Below, piece after piece: positions 27,101-42,100 of a stretch of 64,000 nt of DNA. The stretch is from NCBI GenBank assembly GCA_026413225.1, contig CM048552.1, positions 204,985,553-205,049,552 on the forward strand. The letters are read 5' to 3'. Below the pieces are notes generated by a model. That model was not told the DNA's origin. It made no database searches and saw only the letters and a program-made list of their open reading frames with translations. The stretch is from Otis tarda (lineage: Eukaryota; Chordata; Aves; Otidiformes; Otididae). The first letter of the stretch is position 1. Every line of letters starts with the position of its first letter. A program made the translations under genes and the position numbers.

Positions 27101-30100
27101 ACCTGAACCATTTTAAAGTCTTCCGTAAATCAATTTTTTTTTTTTTACACTGAGATAGAAATAAAGTACATACACACACTTACCCACTTTTTCCTTTTTT
27201 CTTCCATTCTAATTTTAGCTGCTTGTTCTTGAGGATGGATTAGAATTGAATTTTCAGCTGCAACTGTATTTTTCAACATTTCCACAGAGTCTAAAATACA
27301 CGTTATTTCAGTGTAACTGCAATCAGAAAGGGCCTTCGATCTTCTTTACATCTTGCTTTACAGTTTCCCAACCTCTCTGAACAAAATGTATAAGCTGCTC
27401 TTGAAAAGATTACCATCTCCGTCCCACTACTTTGCCTGTCTCCATAAGCTGGAAAATGAGGGGTTTGTATTATTTAAGCCATTAATGCCCTCTATCATGT
27501 GTCTGTCTTGAATATACAGTAATGGCTCAGGTCCAGTGGGACTGAAGTTTTGCTTCTACCCAGATTACTTGGTAGCCTAATAGCAAGATCATACTGAAGA
27601 ATAAAAAGCAACACATTAACCTCTGAACAAACGAGGTCTAAACCTGGTACTCTCTGGGGAAGCGATCTAACATTTGGCTACCGCACAAAAAGCAAGTCTT
27701 CATCTTCTACTATCAGCTTCAAATAGCAGCACATTTTCCCCAGAGCCCTGTTTTCACTCATGCCGCAGTCTCCCATCTCCAGGAATTATCCTAGTGTATG
27801 CATGTATATGATTGTACTATATCGCTTAATCTCATTTAAAAAAACTAAGTACCCTATGAAAGAAAAAAAACCCACCACAACTTAATCACTTTAATAGACT
27901 TCAGAAATTCTGCTTAGCTTACAAGTTCACCAACTACAGCACTAGCAAAACCAAAGGAGCAGAAGTGATAGAAGTTAAAAGTAAACCCCAAATTATTTGG
28001 CTAGCAAGCAAAATCAAACATGCAATTGCTATAAATTCCAGTTTTACAAAAACAAGACTTTTCAGAATGGTGTCTAGAAGCAGGGGGGAAAAAAAAAAAC
28101 AACAAACCCACAACATTATTTCAGACATATCAGCTCATGCTTGACTTGTGCATTTCTAGCTGTGAATCTCCAAAGCATGAAGCATCTGGCTTTCCCAGTT
28201 CAACAGGTACAGAACTTCAAAGTCCAATTTTGCACTGAGAATTACACTCCTGGAGGCAAACAGCTACTAAAGCATGGCAATACCAAGTGTGACCACAATT
28301 TGGGTGAGATCTAAAAGATACAAGAGTATTTTGGACATCTTTCCTCCACAAGATCTTAATGGGCAAGTTTGATATAAAAACAAAAATCTCTCCTATTTGT
28401 GGATTTGTTGAAACCACAACGCACTGTGGGCAAAGACAGGCCACATGACAAACCACCACTGAAAATTCATTAAACATTTTTGTTACAGTCCACCCTTACA
28501 AGTCTTTTTGCTCCTACACAGCAAATTTTGATGCAAGTATGTATTACGTACCTTTGGCTTCACATACTGTATTTTTCTTTTGCTCACGGTTAAGTTCTAA
28601 ATCATGTAATGGTCTCTCTTCGCTAGCAATTGTGCCCGATTCAATAGTCTCAATTTCACTGCGAATCTCTTTCTCACTTTCTGATGTCCACTCCTCTTTT
28701 TGGCTTCTGATCTTGTTCAGCAATTTCTTTAATGCAAGTTTTGACTTAGGTTGGTGAGTTTTTGCTTCTTCACGACCTATAAAGAATACATACTGTTAAG
28801 AGTTACGAGTAATTAATATCTTCACATCATAAAAACCCTCTTAAATTTTTTTAAATTTGTTTACACAGTTGGACAAATAGCTCAGTTATATTACCAAGTT
28901 TTAAAAGCTTAACAACATTTTCTCTTACCTACAAAAGAGAAGCAGTAATTTGTCTCTGCATGCTATAAAAGGAGGGCTAAGCTAGTCGTAGTGCTTCAGT
29001 ATCAGACTAGACTGTACCGTGGCAGAAATAAGCAGTACTACCCCCCTGCCTGCATGTTCCTGCCCTCTCCTTTATATTAGCACTGGCAACACAATGCATA
29101 ACAGATCAAAAATGGATTGTGCCAGCAAAGGAATGTGGCAGAAATGCTTGCCCAAGCAATAAGGTTCACTAACACACTTGTTCACATCACGTTATCCTGT
29201 TCATGCCACGAGCAAAGACAACGCACACACAACTGTTGCAGCCTACTCACAATATGGAGCAACTTGATCACAAACCTGCACATTAGGGACGTACAATAAG
29301 CAGACTTTCATACAAAGTCTAATTTTAACTTTGAAATATTTCAAAACACGAAACAAAAACTTAAGTTCACATACCGGCATCATCCCATAATATGCACTAA
29401 TTGTACAGAAATTATTCAGTTACTAACAGTGTAGTTCTTACAACAATTAAAAATATTCTTAGTATACTAATGAACTGAAGTATATTTGAAAAAGAAGTCG
29501 CATTTTCATTTTTAGGTTTATAATCATTAGAGTATTATCATTCACGACAATCATCATAAACCACTTGATACTTAATGCCTATGAAGTATTTCGGGAATTT
29601 TAGTATTTAAGACATTTCAGTTAATACTAAAAGTTAATTTTTCTCATATATTAAATGAAATCTCTTCTTTTCTACCATAAAACCCAAAAGTTTAAGCTAA
29701 ATATAAAGTTTAAAAGCTTTACTTTCTGATCCATTGGGGACCTCCTCTTCTATCATCTGTCCTGATTCTTGTTGAGTGTCACAAGCAGATTCTTGCTCCA
29801 AAGAGATATCAAGATCATTATCTTGAGATCTATTGGAAGGAGCTGGCAAAGGTTGTGGCTCAAACTGCAAAATCAGGTCTCCTTTGATTTCTAATTAAAA
29901 GAACATAACCACATGAAACAACCAACTGGAATAAAAACCAAACAACACTGCATGACTACAGTCATCATACAAATCCCTAAGAACTTCAAATACCAATAGC
30001 TTGTTTCATAACAGATTTAATCCACCTTTTTTTTTTCCAAAACAGAAGATTCAAAAGTGTACAAATGATTAGCCATCTATTACTTCAGAAATTCTATAGT

Positions 30101-33100
30101 GTTTTCCACTAGAGTATTACAGAATAGAAGGTTATGTGATAAAAGGCTCATCTTTACACAAAAAGCAGCACGCAGGAACAATTGCACACAGGAGGATCGC
30201 AATAACTTCATCAGGGAAAAGGCACACCTTGACCTGACTGCTCGCAGGCCTGCCACAGGAGAGCGACCGATCACGTGGTCCAGATGTGAAATCTTAGAAG
30301 ACGAGTCAACAGGAACTCTCCCACAATCACCTTAGCGACTGAAGGAGTTACTGCCTACAAGGGGTGTGGGACACATGGGAAAATCACCTTGGGATTGTAG
30401 GCTTATTATAGCTATTTAGGGGAGGAACCAAAAGCAGGGAAAGGAAAGGATCAAGCGTGAGGAAAAACATGAGGAGATAAATGGGGCCAGTCAGTACGCT
30501 TGTCTGGCTGTGCACTCTGCCTGACAGTCCGTCCTGTCTTTTCACTAAATTCCATTTATAGCCGTTTTTCCTGGATGAATAACCTTCTATTTTGTATGCA
30601 TGTGTGTGTATGGATACATAACCACCAGCAACTGGAGTGGGGACCAAAAGTCACAGGGGCACCTGCATCCAGAGTGCTGCCAACAACTGCAGAGACCAGA
30701 ATGAGTGCACTTTATCTGAGTATGAGTAACAGCATGCAGTGGCTAGCAAATCGCAAGCCATACTAGCCAGCAAGAATGGTAAGAGGCTTAGGAGCTAGGT
30801 GGCAATCAGCTGTAAGACTGGGCTGGATACTGGAGTGGCCAGGGGATCAGCAAGTTGGCTAGTGGAGGGATCAAGAGATCCAAGCCAGATACAGGGCAGA
30901 CCATGGGGTCTCAGGGTCCACTAAGAAACCTGACAGCACACATGCATGTGTCTCAGACAATTAGAGACAAGAGCATCCAGGGTCAGCTTCTGAGTAGACT
31001 GAGTATTTGAGGTCAGTTACTGCAGTGATCCACAGTGTGTGCATGTCTGGGTGCACATCCACATACCCAGCTGGGTCTGTATAGCAACAACTGGGGCAGA
31101 GCAGCAGGCCTTACAGGGTTCACATGCCCAGGAGCCAGCAACTGGGAAGACCAAGGACTGAGGGCAAGCTGCTAGGAAGAGCGAGTGTCTAAAGCCACTC
31201 ATTGAGTGATCCATAGCATATCTTTGAGCATACCAGTTCATAGGTGAACATGTGAGGTAACTGGAAGGCTATAGGGCCCAGGATCAATTACTGGATAGAC
31301 TGAGTATCTAACATCTGTTACTGGGGGACCCACAGTGTGACAGGTGGAGACCTCGGACATAGGGGACAGCTATTGGGTAGACTTGAGTGTCTAAGACAAA
31401 CTGCTGGAGGTATCCATACTGTATATACAGACACAGATCCCACTAACTGGTCTTCATCCTGAGCAGACAGAGCAGTGAACAGGATGAGGTCATTTGTACT
31501 GTTTGTGTTTAACACAAGTGCCGTTTTCTGTGTGTATGTGTACTGAAAACCTACTTGTGCGTGTGCCTGCTGTGTATACACATGTATACACACACAGCCT
31601 TGCTACCAGCTGGACCTGGGAACAGGCAGCTGCAACAGCCTCTCCTCTACCGGGCTACCAGATTAGCAACATCCAACAAATTACTTACTCCTGTCTTCAC
31701 TGTACATATCTTCAAATGCAAACTCCAATTCTCTTTGCCGTTCTTCTTTTACTTCCATCCGTTTGTATGCAGGCACAAAAAGCTGAGGTGGCATCTGCGC
31801 TACAATCTGTCTTCTGCGCATCCGATCCATATTCTGCATTTGTTCAAGTTCCTTCAGTAGTCTTTCCCTGTCCTTCAAGTATAAAGAAGGGATAACATAA
31901 ACATTTAGTGTTCACATTCAGACAGCCATATATGTCAGGACTGATAAAATTCTTCCATTTGGTTACCTTGAAGTTTGTTTAATCCTTAATGTTTTAAATT
32001 AATTTTATTCTAGTGAGAAGGTGCTTCCTTGGGAGAAGGCTGTATCTGACCTTTAAAACACAAGAGTGATCAATACTACCTAAAAGATCTAATGTTAAAT
32101 AAAGGATCAGGCTGCACACCTGTAGGCCAACCTTCTTCAACAGGTTTAAATCTTTTGTTTTACAAGGTAAATGGGTACTCCTTTTGGCAAGTTACTTTGT
32201 TAGTATGTACTTCAGCAACTGCTACTTTTGAAGATGTGAACTAAACACAATTATATATGACAGCTATTTTTTTAAAAAAGCTTTATTTGAAGTTTGGTTG
32301 GTTTTTTTCCTGTTAACTTAAGGAACATCAGTAACATTTCCATAGTTCCCCATTTCAGTTAGGTTATTCATTCAGGGCCAATCATATCTCAACTAGAAAA
32401 CAGGAAGCTTTTGTTATTTCTAGCCTCCAAAAATACGTGTAAAGGTAATAGACAGTAAAACAAATTTCAGAGTATACCTCTAGGTACAAAGACTTTTCTT
32501 AATAGTTCAGTTTCCACTTCTTAAAGGAAACAATTTCCATATTTCCAGACTTACACACTAACAGAACCCCAGTCTTTTAAGTAAAAACTTTGAAAAACTT
32601 TTAAAAAAAACCTGTTGTCTTCTTAATAATAAACTACTTTTTCCCCTAAAGCACAGAATAATCAACTCCAACTAAAGCTGATGTAAAAAAAAGTAGAGCT
32701 CATCACTTACTAAAAAAGTTTATCTTTATTATTACCAATTGGTTAATAGCTGGTCAAACATTAAGACAACAAAAATTAAAGGATGATTTTCTAAAAGTGG
32801 GTCTTAATCTGTGTGCTTTTATTCTTCCTCCTTCCAGATAGTCAAAATAAGCAGAGTTTGGCAGTTTTCAAATGCATTCTGAAAACTTCATTTAGTCCAT
32901 TGATTCTCCTCCTGTAACTATAATTCCTTTACTAATCAGTTACCTACAACTCGCTTAACACTGGTCATTTTGACATTAAAACCAGGTGCAACTACTTTGC
33001 CTACCTGAGTCAAATGGACTTTCTTCAAGGCATGACTTCCTCTGAGATGGGCCTTTTCAAGCTGCTCTCTTCTCTCCCTCTCTGCCTCTCTGCGTAGTTC

Positions 33101-36100
33101 CTCCAAACGCTTCCCCTCTTCTTCAGCAGCTAACCGAGCATCTGGCTGGCAGTCAATCAATAGTTTAGTCCATGAAGTTCTTTGTTGTAGTTTAAAACAT
33201 ATGTAACAATAAATAAATGAATAATTCTGCAGCAGAAGCACTTAAAAATACCCCCAATATACAATGGCACATGAACACCCTTGAAGGTTTATAATTCTTG
33301 GTTGCAAGCAGGACCAAACTAGTTTTTTACCTTTTTTTTTAAAAAAAAGCATATTTACATATTCCATAAGTGTAGGTGTCAGTGTTCTAGTTTCAAGCTG
33401 TACTTAAGTAGAAAAACAAACAAACAAAAAAATCATTGCACATAAGCACAAAATTAACATTTTGGTATTTTCCATTTCAAAGCTGAGCAAATGACAGCAT
33501 CTCCTCTTATTGTTTAGGCCTAGTCCTTCAAACGTTACGAAAACCTAAAACTTCATGAAAGAAAGCTTCATAAATAGACTGAAGAAAATATTCACAAATA
33601 CAAATTTCTTGAGAGAGCTTTTTTAGCCTAAAAGAGGCTGATCCAGAACAGGAACTTAGATTATGGTCTCATATCACTGATAAGCCAAACTATTGTTTGT
33701 TTCACTTTTCAATAGCTTTACCTTAATTCAAAAAATCACCTCTAAAAGCTGAGCTCTCCCTCCAACTTTCACTCTTCCAAGTCCTCCCCTTCTTCTGATC
33801 TGACTTTGCCCTTTGTCTGAGCATACTCTAAACTTGAGTAAACTTTCCCATCTGGCAAAAATCTATTCATCGTTCTTTTTCCCAAATTAGACTTCTGCCA
33901 TTTTGGTAAGCTGAAACCACTGACTGCACCAACGGATGAACACAAATACAAGGTAAAGACTGGGAATATGTAGCCAAAAGAGTAGCAGAGAAAAAAAGCA
34001 GGACAACTGCAACTATTAACACAGCATAACCCACAAAGCAGAAGATTTAGGTGTCCTAACACTATCCCAGTCTTGTGAACTCCCCTCTTTAGGAGGTCTG
34101 TTCACACAGGAAAGATTGTCAGGTGTGATCCCGCAAGTGACTGAGCACATAACAGGCCTTGCAAGTTTCCCCAAGATTCTGATCAGTAAGTTGTGTAACG
34201 GCTGCTTTATACAACTTCATATTTTTAAACAAGTTCTTGAAAATGGAATTGCTGATACCCAAACACTGTATGCAATATAAAGAAAGATACATAGACACAT
34301 GGAAGGACGTTTCACAAATAACTGGAGTTAATCACCTGCTCTTCATCTGCTTCTCTGTCCACGTAAGGTTCAGCAATATGATATCGTGTAACAGAGAAGT
34401 TGTCAGAACTATAGGGCTTCACTGCAGGAGTCTTTTTCACTTCAAAATTCTAGGAAGAAAAGTACAGGTACAGCTGTATCAGAGAACAGCATCTCTAACA
34501 AAGCAACGAAACAGAAGTGATCTGTACACTTAAATTAGCATTAAAAGAGAGCCACTCTCCCCAATTTTCTGCAGAAAATGCTGTTTAAAACTTTACATAC
34601 ATTTTATAATTAATAAAGCACATCAGCACAAAGCAGATCTAGACGGCTTAACAACTGAGAGCCCAGGGCAAACTCCTCTACACAAATAGACACTCGGAGA
34701 CCTCTACTTTCATGTTACAAAATATTACCTTAATTCAAAAGCATTTGAGTGTAATGTACTAATACAAATCCCATCTACAACAGCTGTCACACTCACCTTA
34801 AAGCAGGGCAACCACAGATCCACAATATAATTATGCCCGACTGCAAAATTACACTTCTCAAGTCCAGACTTTCTTTACGAAACTCAGAACCCATTACATC
34901 CAATTTATTAGTTGACCAGAGAAAAGAGCATTTTCTATAACTTCACTGAAGTGTCTATTCATATAACACAAAGTATCAAAGGTTTTGTTTTGGTTTTTTT
35001 AAAGTTTTGGGTACACTATCACATTTCAACTCTCGAAGTTTGAACACCAAGCAACCAGACCCCTCCCTCTTCTTTGGCTCAGCCTGGTGCTCTCAGTAGT
35101 GAGGCTGCCGGGTTAGGTAAGGTAACTCGGTATTCTGTAGGACCTGCCTCCATTAATTTTCTCTCAACTTCCTCTTCCCTATACTTTCTCCTAAAAAAAA
35201 AAGATTCTTAGCCACATTAACTAAAAGAGCAAGTTTCATAGCCCCAGCAGTTTAAAACTAACATGACTGTAAACAAATGCAGATACACAAAGAGCAGCAT
35301 TAAGTCTTGGGAATATCTTAAATTTATCTCAATGAAAGACGACGCATACAAAATTTCAGTATCAATTATGTCTTGCTATTTTATAAAGACTATAAAAGTG
35401 AAGTCTTTAAATTAAAATCCTATGATATGCAACTAGTTTTAGCTTTACCAACAGAATTTCAGTAACTCATTTATTGTTCTTAAGCAAATGCATGTTATTC
35501 TAGTAGGAAGAAAACAAACAAGACATACAGATTAAAGCACACCATCAAAAATTTCATTTTTACTTGTACACAGTAATGGTGTTTAAAAATTGCTAACTTT
35601 CTTAATCAATAAATCACAGTAATTGTAACAGATTAATATCAACCAAACTGCTTGTAGATACTGATTATAGCTCTGAAAACAGACAAGTCCCATGACTAAA
35701 CCTCATTAGCCAGATAAGCAACTGCTTGACCTATACTTTCAGAACGTTTAATTAAACCTGTCTTCTGAATTATTTTTAAAAAGATTTGAACCAACAAACT
35801 AGTAATTAATAATTACAGTTAATCAATCAAATCTCCAGAGTTTTATTCAAAACCTGTGAAGCTGTGAGAATTCTGTTAGAGGCTGCAATTTTACAATTAA
35901 TGTCAAAAGCAATTTAGGTTGAAAAAAATAATACTTGTAACATTATTATACTTCATGGTGGAATCACTGCAGTTAAGAATCCACCTGCTTTTCCATCAAG
36001 AGGTTTGTAATTCCTCCCTCAACAAGAAGCAAATAATTCTATACTAAGATCTGGGAAAACTGGCACAGCCATGTATCATGAAATGAAAAACCAACCAAAC

Positions 36101-39100
36101 AAAAAACCTCAACTCTACAAATGTTATGAATACTCAAGAAGACTACAGTAACATTTTTAGGTTGTATTTCCATTACATACAAATCTTACAGATCATATTA
36201 AAAAGAGTTCACAAGAACTGTGACACTTGTCAATGAAATGGTGTTTACAGTTTATCTTCAATTAAGTAACTTAACAGTTGGTCTAACTTAATAAAGTCTC
36301 AGTTCCTAAAAGCCATTCTTCTGAGAATTAAACTTGATTATGACAATATATCGAGAGTAAAACCACTTCTTTTGTAACTGGGTAAAATAACAATAATAGT
36401 ATCCTCAGAAAATGTTTGTAAGATTACTTAGAATGTAAGAATGAACAACACTGCCCTAGCTCAATTTTATGAAATTTTATTCAATTGTTATTGCAACAGA
36501 GCATCAGATTATGATTATAGTTATGTTTAGTAAACTATGTAAATTGATTCAAGAAAATAAGCATGCTTATGCAGATGACCTTGTAATTTGCTGTAATTCA
36601 CAGGATTTAGAGTAAAGTTAAGCAATTCAAATTCAGTGCCTTTTGAGAAATGCATTTGCAAGACAAAACCCCAGATTTCCTCCCCCAAAAACCTGACAGT
36701 TAACATCTTCTGTTTTCTTCCCTCTATACAGAACTAGGAATAAGCCACAGCTCTAATGAACTCGGATCTTGCAACTACTTGGCATTTACCCCATGCAGTC
36801 CATGCCATCCAGTTACTCTTCCAAGAAAATAACTTTGTTCCTCACCCTGTGCCCTCCCAGCAACACAGGCCTATGTCAAAAGGATTAAAATCCATACAGA
36901 TATGAAAACTAGGAAAAAGGGCTCACAGTCAGCTAGTCTTTACATGGATCAAATTGACACACTATGCCATATTTAAACAATGCAATGCAATCCTCTCCCT
37001 CAGCAAAAATCCAATGTGTCTGCAGAACTGTTGATTCAATCTGCCATTACCAGAACCTGAACTTCTTAAAAGAAACGAAACTCATGTATTGTTGAAAATC
37101 CAGATGTTTGCAAACTGCCAAAACCAGCTAAAATCATGTTTGCTGAAGAGGTGGGTAAACTACATTTGTTCATAGGTGGAATGTATTAAGTTGTAGAATT
37201 TCAGGAAAGGAAATTATGATTCTGCAATACTTAAAACAGGATAGTGACCCAGACCTGTTATAATCACAAATGCAAATGTACTAGAACCTGGGGAAACCTG
37301 GACAAAGTCTTCTTGCCTGCCCTGGTGAAAAACAACTACAGAATAAGGAAATGCTGCATTTGTAAAATGGAAAGACACACACATTACTGAGGTTGCTAGA
37401 TGACAAGTGTTATATAGCACTGTGTCTTTTATATCAAATATGCATGTTAACTGTGCCTGACTTTCAGCCACCAATTAAAAATTTTTTTTAACAGAAAGCA
37501 ACACAAAACACATCCTAAACTGCAAAGGTTACTAGAAAGCAATGCTGTAGTATCTCATGCTTTCTCAACAACGTGAAATTGAGCAACACAAGCATCTGAA
37601 AACCAAGAAATTAAGAGGCAACGTTTTAACTGATATAGCCTTCATCTGCTCTACAGCAGATAAACCAAGAACACGTCATGTGGAACAGCACAGGGGAGAA
37701 TAACAGCACGAAAGAGTGTCCGAGTTTACCTGAACCGTACCATACAGGACCTTCTTCCACCTGTTCTAAATTCCAATATTGCATATACTTCACCAGAAAT
37801 AACCCCAAACTTACTATTCCCTTACACATTTGCTTTAATCCTCACTTATATCCAACTTCCACAGTAAGAAAACCCTTGGGCAGCCAGCAAGTACTAAGGG
37901 ATACAAACGAAAGTATATGCGCTCCTTCTAATCATTCCAAAAACTCTGATGGTCAAACCTTACTCAGTTTCTTGAGATGCATCAGTACCAAACCCCTATC
38001 ATCCTATACATATATACTAACCTATACATAACATGCTGGATGTACTGGAAAAAGCTTTGATAACCACACTGGCTCTGAAAGGGACTAGCGTACCTTAATC
38101 CTTTTCTTTTTTTTTCTTGTCAGTAGTCTGAATATTCCTGAACCTGATGGTCTGAAAGGGCACAACAACACATAAGGCAACTTAAACTCTGTACTAATAA
38201 AGCTTGATTAAATTAAATTCACTGAAAGTTAAATTCAAAGTAAAAATGTATGTAATGTTCTTCCTGCAGTTCAGATCTTCAGTCCTACAGTGACTTCTAT
38301 ACCTATGCAGAATCTCTCTGAAATCAAAGAAGCATGAAGGAGGTACAAAGTTGCCACCTAAAAAGGGTACAGCATAGAATTTAAAAAATGGTTATCATCT
38401 ACTTTCCTCTGCAATAGCCGTAGGTACTGGCTTCCTACAAAAATTAAACAGCTTGCCCTCCATTTAGTATTCCCTACAAGCAACAAAGAAATTGGAGGGA
38501 AAAAACCAACAAAAACCCTCATAGCTAAAAAGGTAGAACTATCTTTATTAGAGAACTAAACAAAACACTATTATTGCATCATTACGACAGAAGGCTGAGG
38601 TGGTGTGTACATGCTGAGGAAGATCACTGTAGAGTTTAATACCATTCTGGCTATTAAATGAAAATGAGATCATGATAAAGTTTGAAAGACATATTAATCA
38701 CAAGAATAAGATCTCAGATGACAAGAAATAAAACCCACACATAACAAGAAATCCAAAATAAACAAATACTAAAGCTTAGCAGTAAGAAGTCTGCAAATAC
38801 ATAATTCACTAATTTTCCTGATTTTTGCTGAACCACTCTCTTTACAGTATGCAAATAACAATTTCAGATGTCCTGTTGTGAGGAGTCAAACCAATAAATA
38901 AATCATTACATTATAAGGTACCCTGAAATTGTAATCACTTTCGCATCATGGATATATACCTCAAGAGGATGTGGTGGAGGAGGTGGGAGGCTTGCAACTT
39001 TGGCTGCTCTTTGTCTTTCCACTTCCAGAGCGTGTTTACGTGCATTTGTTCGTCTTGGGGAAAAAGAAAAAAAAAAAAAAAAAAAACAACACAAAACCAC

Positions 39101-42100
39101 AACCCGTCCCCCCCAACACACACAAAAAAAGACATACAAAAGAGAAGAGAGAAGGAAAATTATTCAAGCAATAATGACAGCACTGTGCAAAATAAAAGGC
39201 AAATCTAAACATAAACAGATTCACATGTACCTGAATTGAATGCTTGGGAGACAGGGATGGGCAAGCACACTAAAAAGTCAACAGAACTTATGCTGGAAGG
39301 CAGCACTAGAAAATTAATTTCTCAAAGTAATGCAAAAATGTTAATACACACAAGCTTCTACAGAACAAAGCCAAATCCCTGCTTTTCACTTAAGTTTTCA
39401 GAAAGCACTCTGTCACTTCAACATATTTTAATTGCTCAAGTGTGGACAAAACTAAGTATTTAATCAATAGGTCTCAGCTCTACTCAAGCACAACCATCCA
39501 CAAGAGTATGCAGCTCATTTTTCATGTCAGCTCAAGTTTGATTCAATCTGCTTAAAAAAAAAAAAAAAAAAAAAAGCTGAGAAGGAAGACCATGGCAAAC
39601 GCAACAGGTCCTTTTTCAAATGGGTAACTCTCCATCAGCAACTGGCCTGAGAACATTTCATTTCATATGTCACTGAATAGCTGCCAGTCAACAATTTAGA
39701 CTGAAAATAGCAAGAGAAATTAAAGGCTCCCCACTCATTGAGAGTTTGTAAGGCCAGCTGAAACTACAATTCTTATCAAAATCTACAAGTGTTAATTCTC
39801 TAACCCATAAAATTTCAAGATTAAAAAAGCTCAAAGCAAGAAACATCAAGATCTCTGCCTTTCACCTTGTGACATTTTAAAATGCATTCTGTGTTTAATA
39901 AAATGAGGCAACTATTGCATACCGGGCTTGCTCACGAAGTAGTTTTTCTTTTTGGTACTTCTGCTCTTTCAGGGCTTTCCTATGTCTCTTCTCTGCTCTT
40001 TGCTTCCTCTCCTCTGCCTGCTTTGCCAGAGCTTCTAAGTCAGGTTCCTTAACAATAAAGTATCGCAAGCACTTAATATGGGATTTTACCCGCTTCTCAT
40101 ACTATCAGTGTGATATTTCAGATTAAGTATTGCTGGTAAGAATCACAAGCTTAAAATTAATTTCTACTGTATTAGTGTAAAAATATTCTAAATAATAACT
40201 TTTTATTCTCTGCCATTTTCTTCACTGTCTTTTTCTCTACAACCAACAGCAGCAAATTTGCCACCTTCCACAGCCAGTGTAACCAAATATTGTTGATGTG
40301 GAAACCTTAGCTTATCTCTGTGCGTCTTTGATAAAGAGAGTAATATAAAGTATACTTACGCATTTTAGTAAATGCTGACTAAACTGTACAGAGAAAGCAA
40401 GCTACTACCTTTCAGTCATTAATTACACCAATTGTGTACATTTCTTTATAATTAGTTCTCTGTTCCTATGACATTCTTACCACAGTTTTCTACAACCTTA
40501 TCCACCCTAGCACTGGAAAGGACTCTACAAAGAAGTTGATTTAGAGACCCTGAGATACAGAAAAGTATAATGCTATTTTACTTGGGTTAAAAAGCCTGAC
40601 TGATTCAGGAAGTGAACTAGTCTGCAAAGTTCATGCAGGAAATCTGTGGCACTGCTGATTTTATAAACCCAGTTCAGAGTCAAATCTGTGGAAGATTTCT
40701 ACGGAACAACCTCAGTGATCTCTCAAAGAAAGCCTACACAAGTTCTAGGATTTTAAAGAAAGTTAAAATAGTTTATAAGTGCAGAATTAAGAAGTAAACA
40801 ACAGTTTACAGTCTTGGCAAAGGCCTCTGAAGCCCTTACCAAGACTTCCAATGTCACTTGAGCACTGGGGGAAAAAAAAGTTAAGTCTATTTTCTTAACT
40901 ACAGAAAAGATGCTGTTACATGGTAGAGAAAAAAGTTACTACATTACTGGCACACTTGAGACAATGATTCACCATGTACAATTGGTAGTCAAGAGCAAAC
41001 ACACACTATCATATCTGTGTACAATCCAACATTAATAACTTTTAGAGTTTGCACAGCAAAAGCCTTAGCAGATGGGCCTGCTAGACCATTTAATTGTGGT
41101 CTTGTGGCAGGACAGCTGCAAAAAAGTACATATACATTTCTAAGAGGTTTCCATTATTAAAAACTGTCAGTTTAGGTATTAGGACTGCAAGATCAAGAAT
41201 ATAAAACACCAAACAGCAATGTTGGTATTTCTAGAACATCAAGAATTTCTCTGACAACAATATTAAGCTGTTTCACTTACGTTTTCCTTGGCTTGTCGGT
41301 GAGCCTCACCAATTGCTCTTAAGTTTGATAAATACAGTTCTTCTAAGGCTTTCATCTTTTGATCCTGTGCTTTCTGCCACTCAGCTCGCAGTGCCTCCTC
41401 TAACCGATGTAGTTGGTGCTCTCTCCTCTGCTTTACTTTCTGTCTTATCTGCAAGGCGATATACTTCTGTTGTTCTCTAACCTGTGGAAATAGTAATTAT
41501 GTTTTGTCAGCTGCTTAAAAAAAGCACAATATTCTTGGCAGTGAGTCTTTCCACAACATACTCTACCCTCCTTTCAGCTTTCCATCTCATCTACTATGCC
41601 ATTAACAATCTGTCCAGAAAATAAAGTTGCCGTTACATTTTTCCCAAAATTAGTATATTAAACATTTAAATAAGATTGAATTTATTATTTCAGTTAAAGT
41701 CCAATGAGCGACATACAAGCAGGTTTTGCATTTTGTTGACCCCTCCAAAAATACAACACAAGAATTTACTAAAGACTCCTACTACAATGCAACATGGTTT
41801 AAAGAAAATCTGTAACTATTCTGATAAAGCCTGTTTACTAAGCTTGTTTTCCACTTTATCAGTAAAATTCTCTTTGCTAAAGAGAAAAATATCAAGAAAA
41901 AGCCAAAGAGCGGTGAAAGATTACACAATAAATGTCTTGAAGATGTATATTTTTGAAGATGCAGAAGACCTGAACAGCTTGTGTAGGACAAAGCAGAGGA
42001 AGGCTAAGAAAAGAGTAAGAAGATAAATGGAGAAATAGCTCTGTGTCCTAACAGCAGGACAGCAAAACAGAAATGGACTAAAGATGAGATGATCAACAGG

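Larger units (their letters stand above)
26080..29722 (-). other. CEP295: CEP295 introns around coding exons 9-10, no feature seen
   Basis: Gaps at 26080-27183, 27291-28551 and 28777-29722. AT-rich, with short poly-T runs. No repeat family recognised. Confidence 0.65.

Noticed and set aside
38906..39224. Frames around the CEP295 proline-run exon on both strands
   Set aside because: Shadows of the exon at 38960-39053 and of the A-rich run at 39060-39086.
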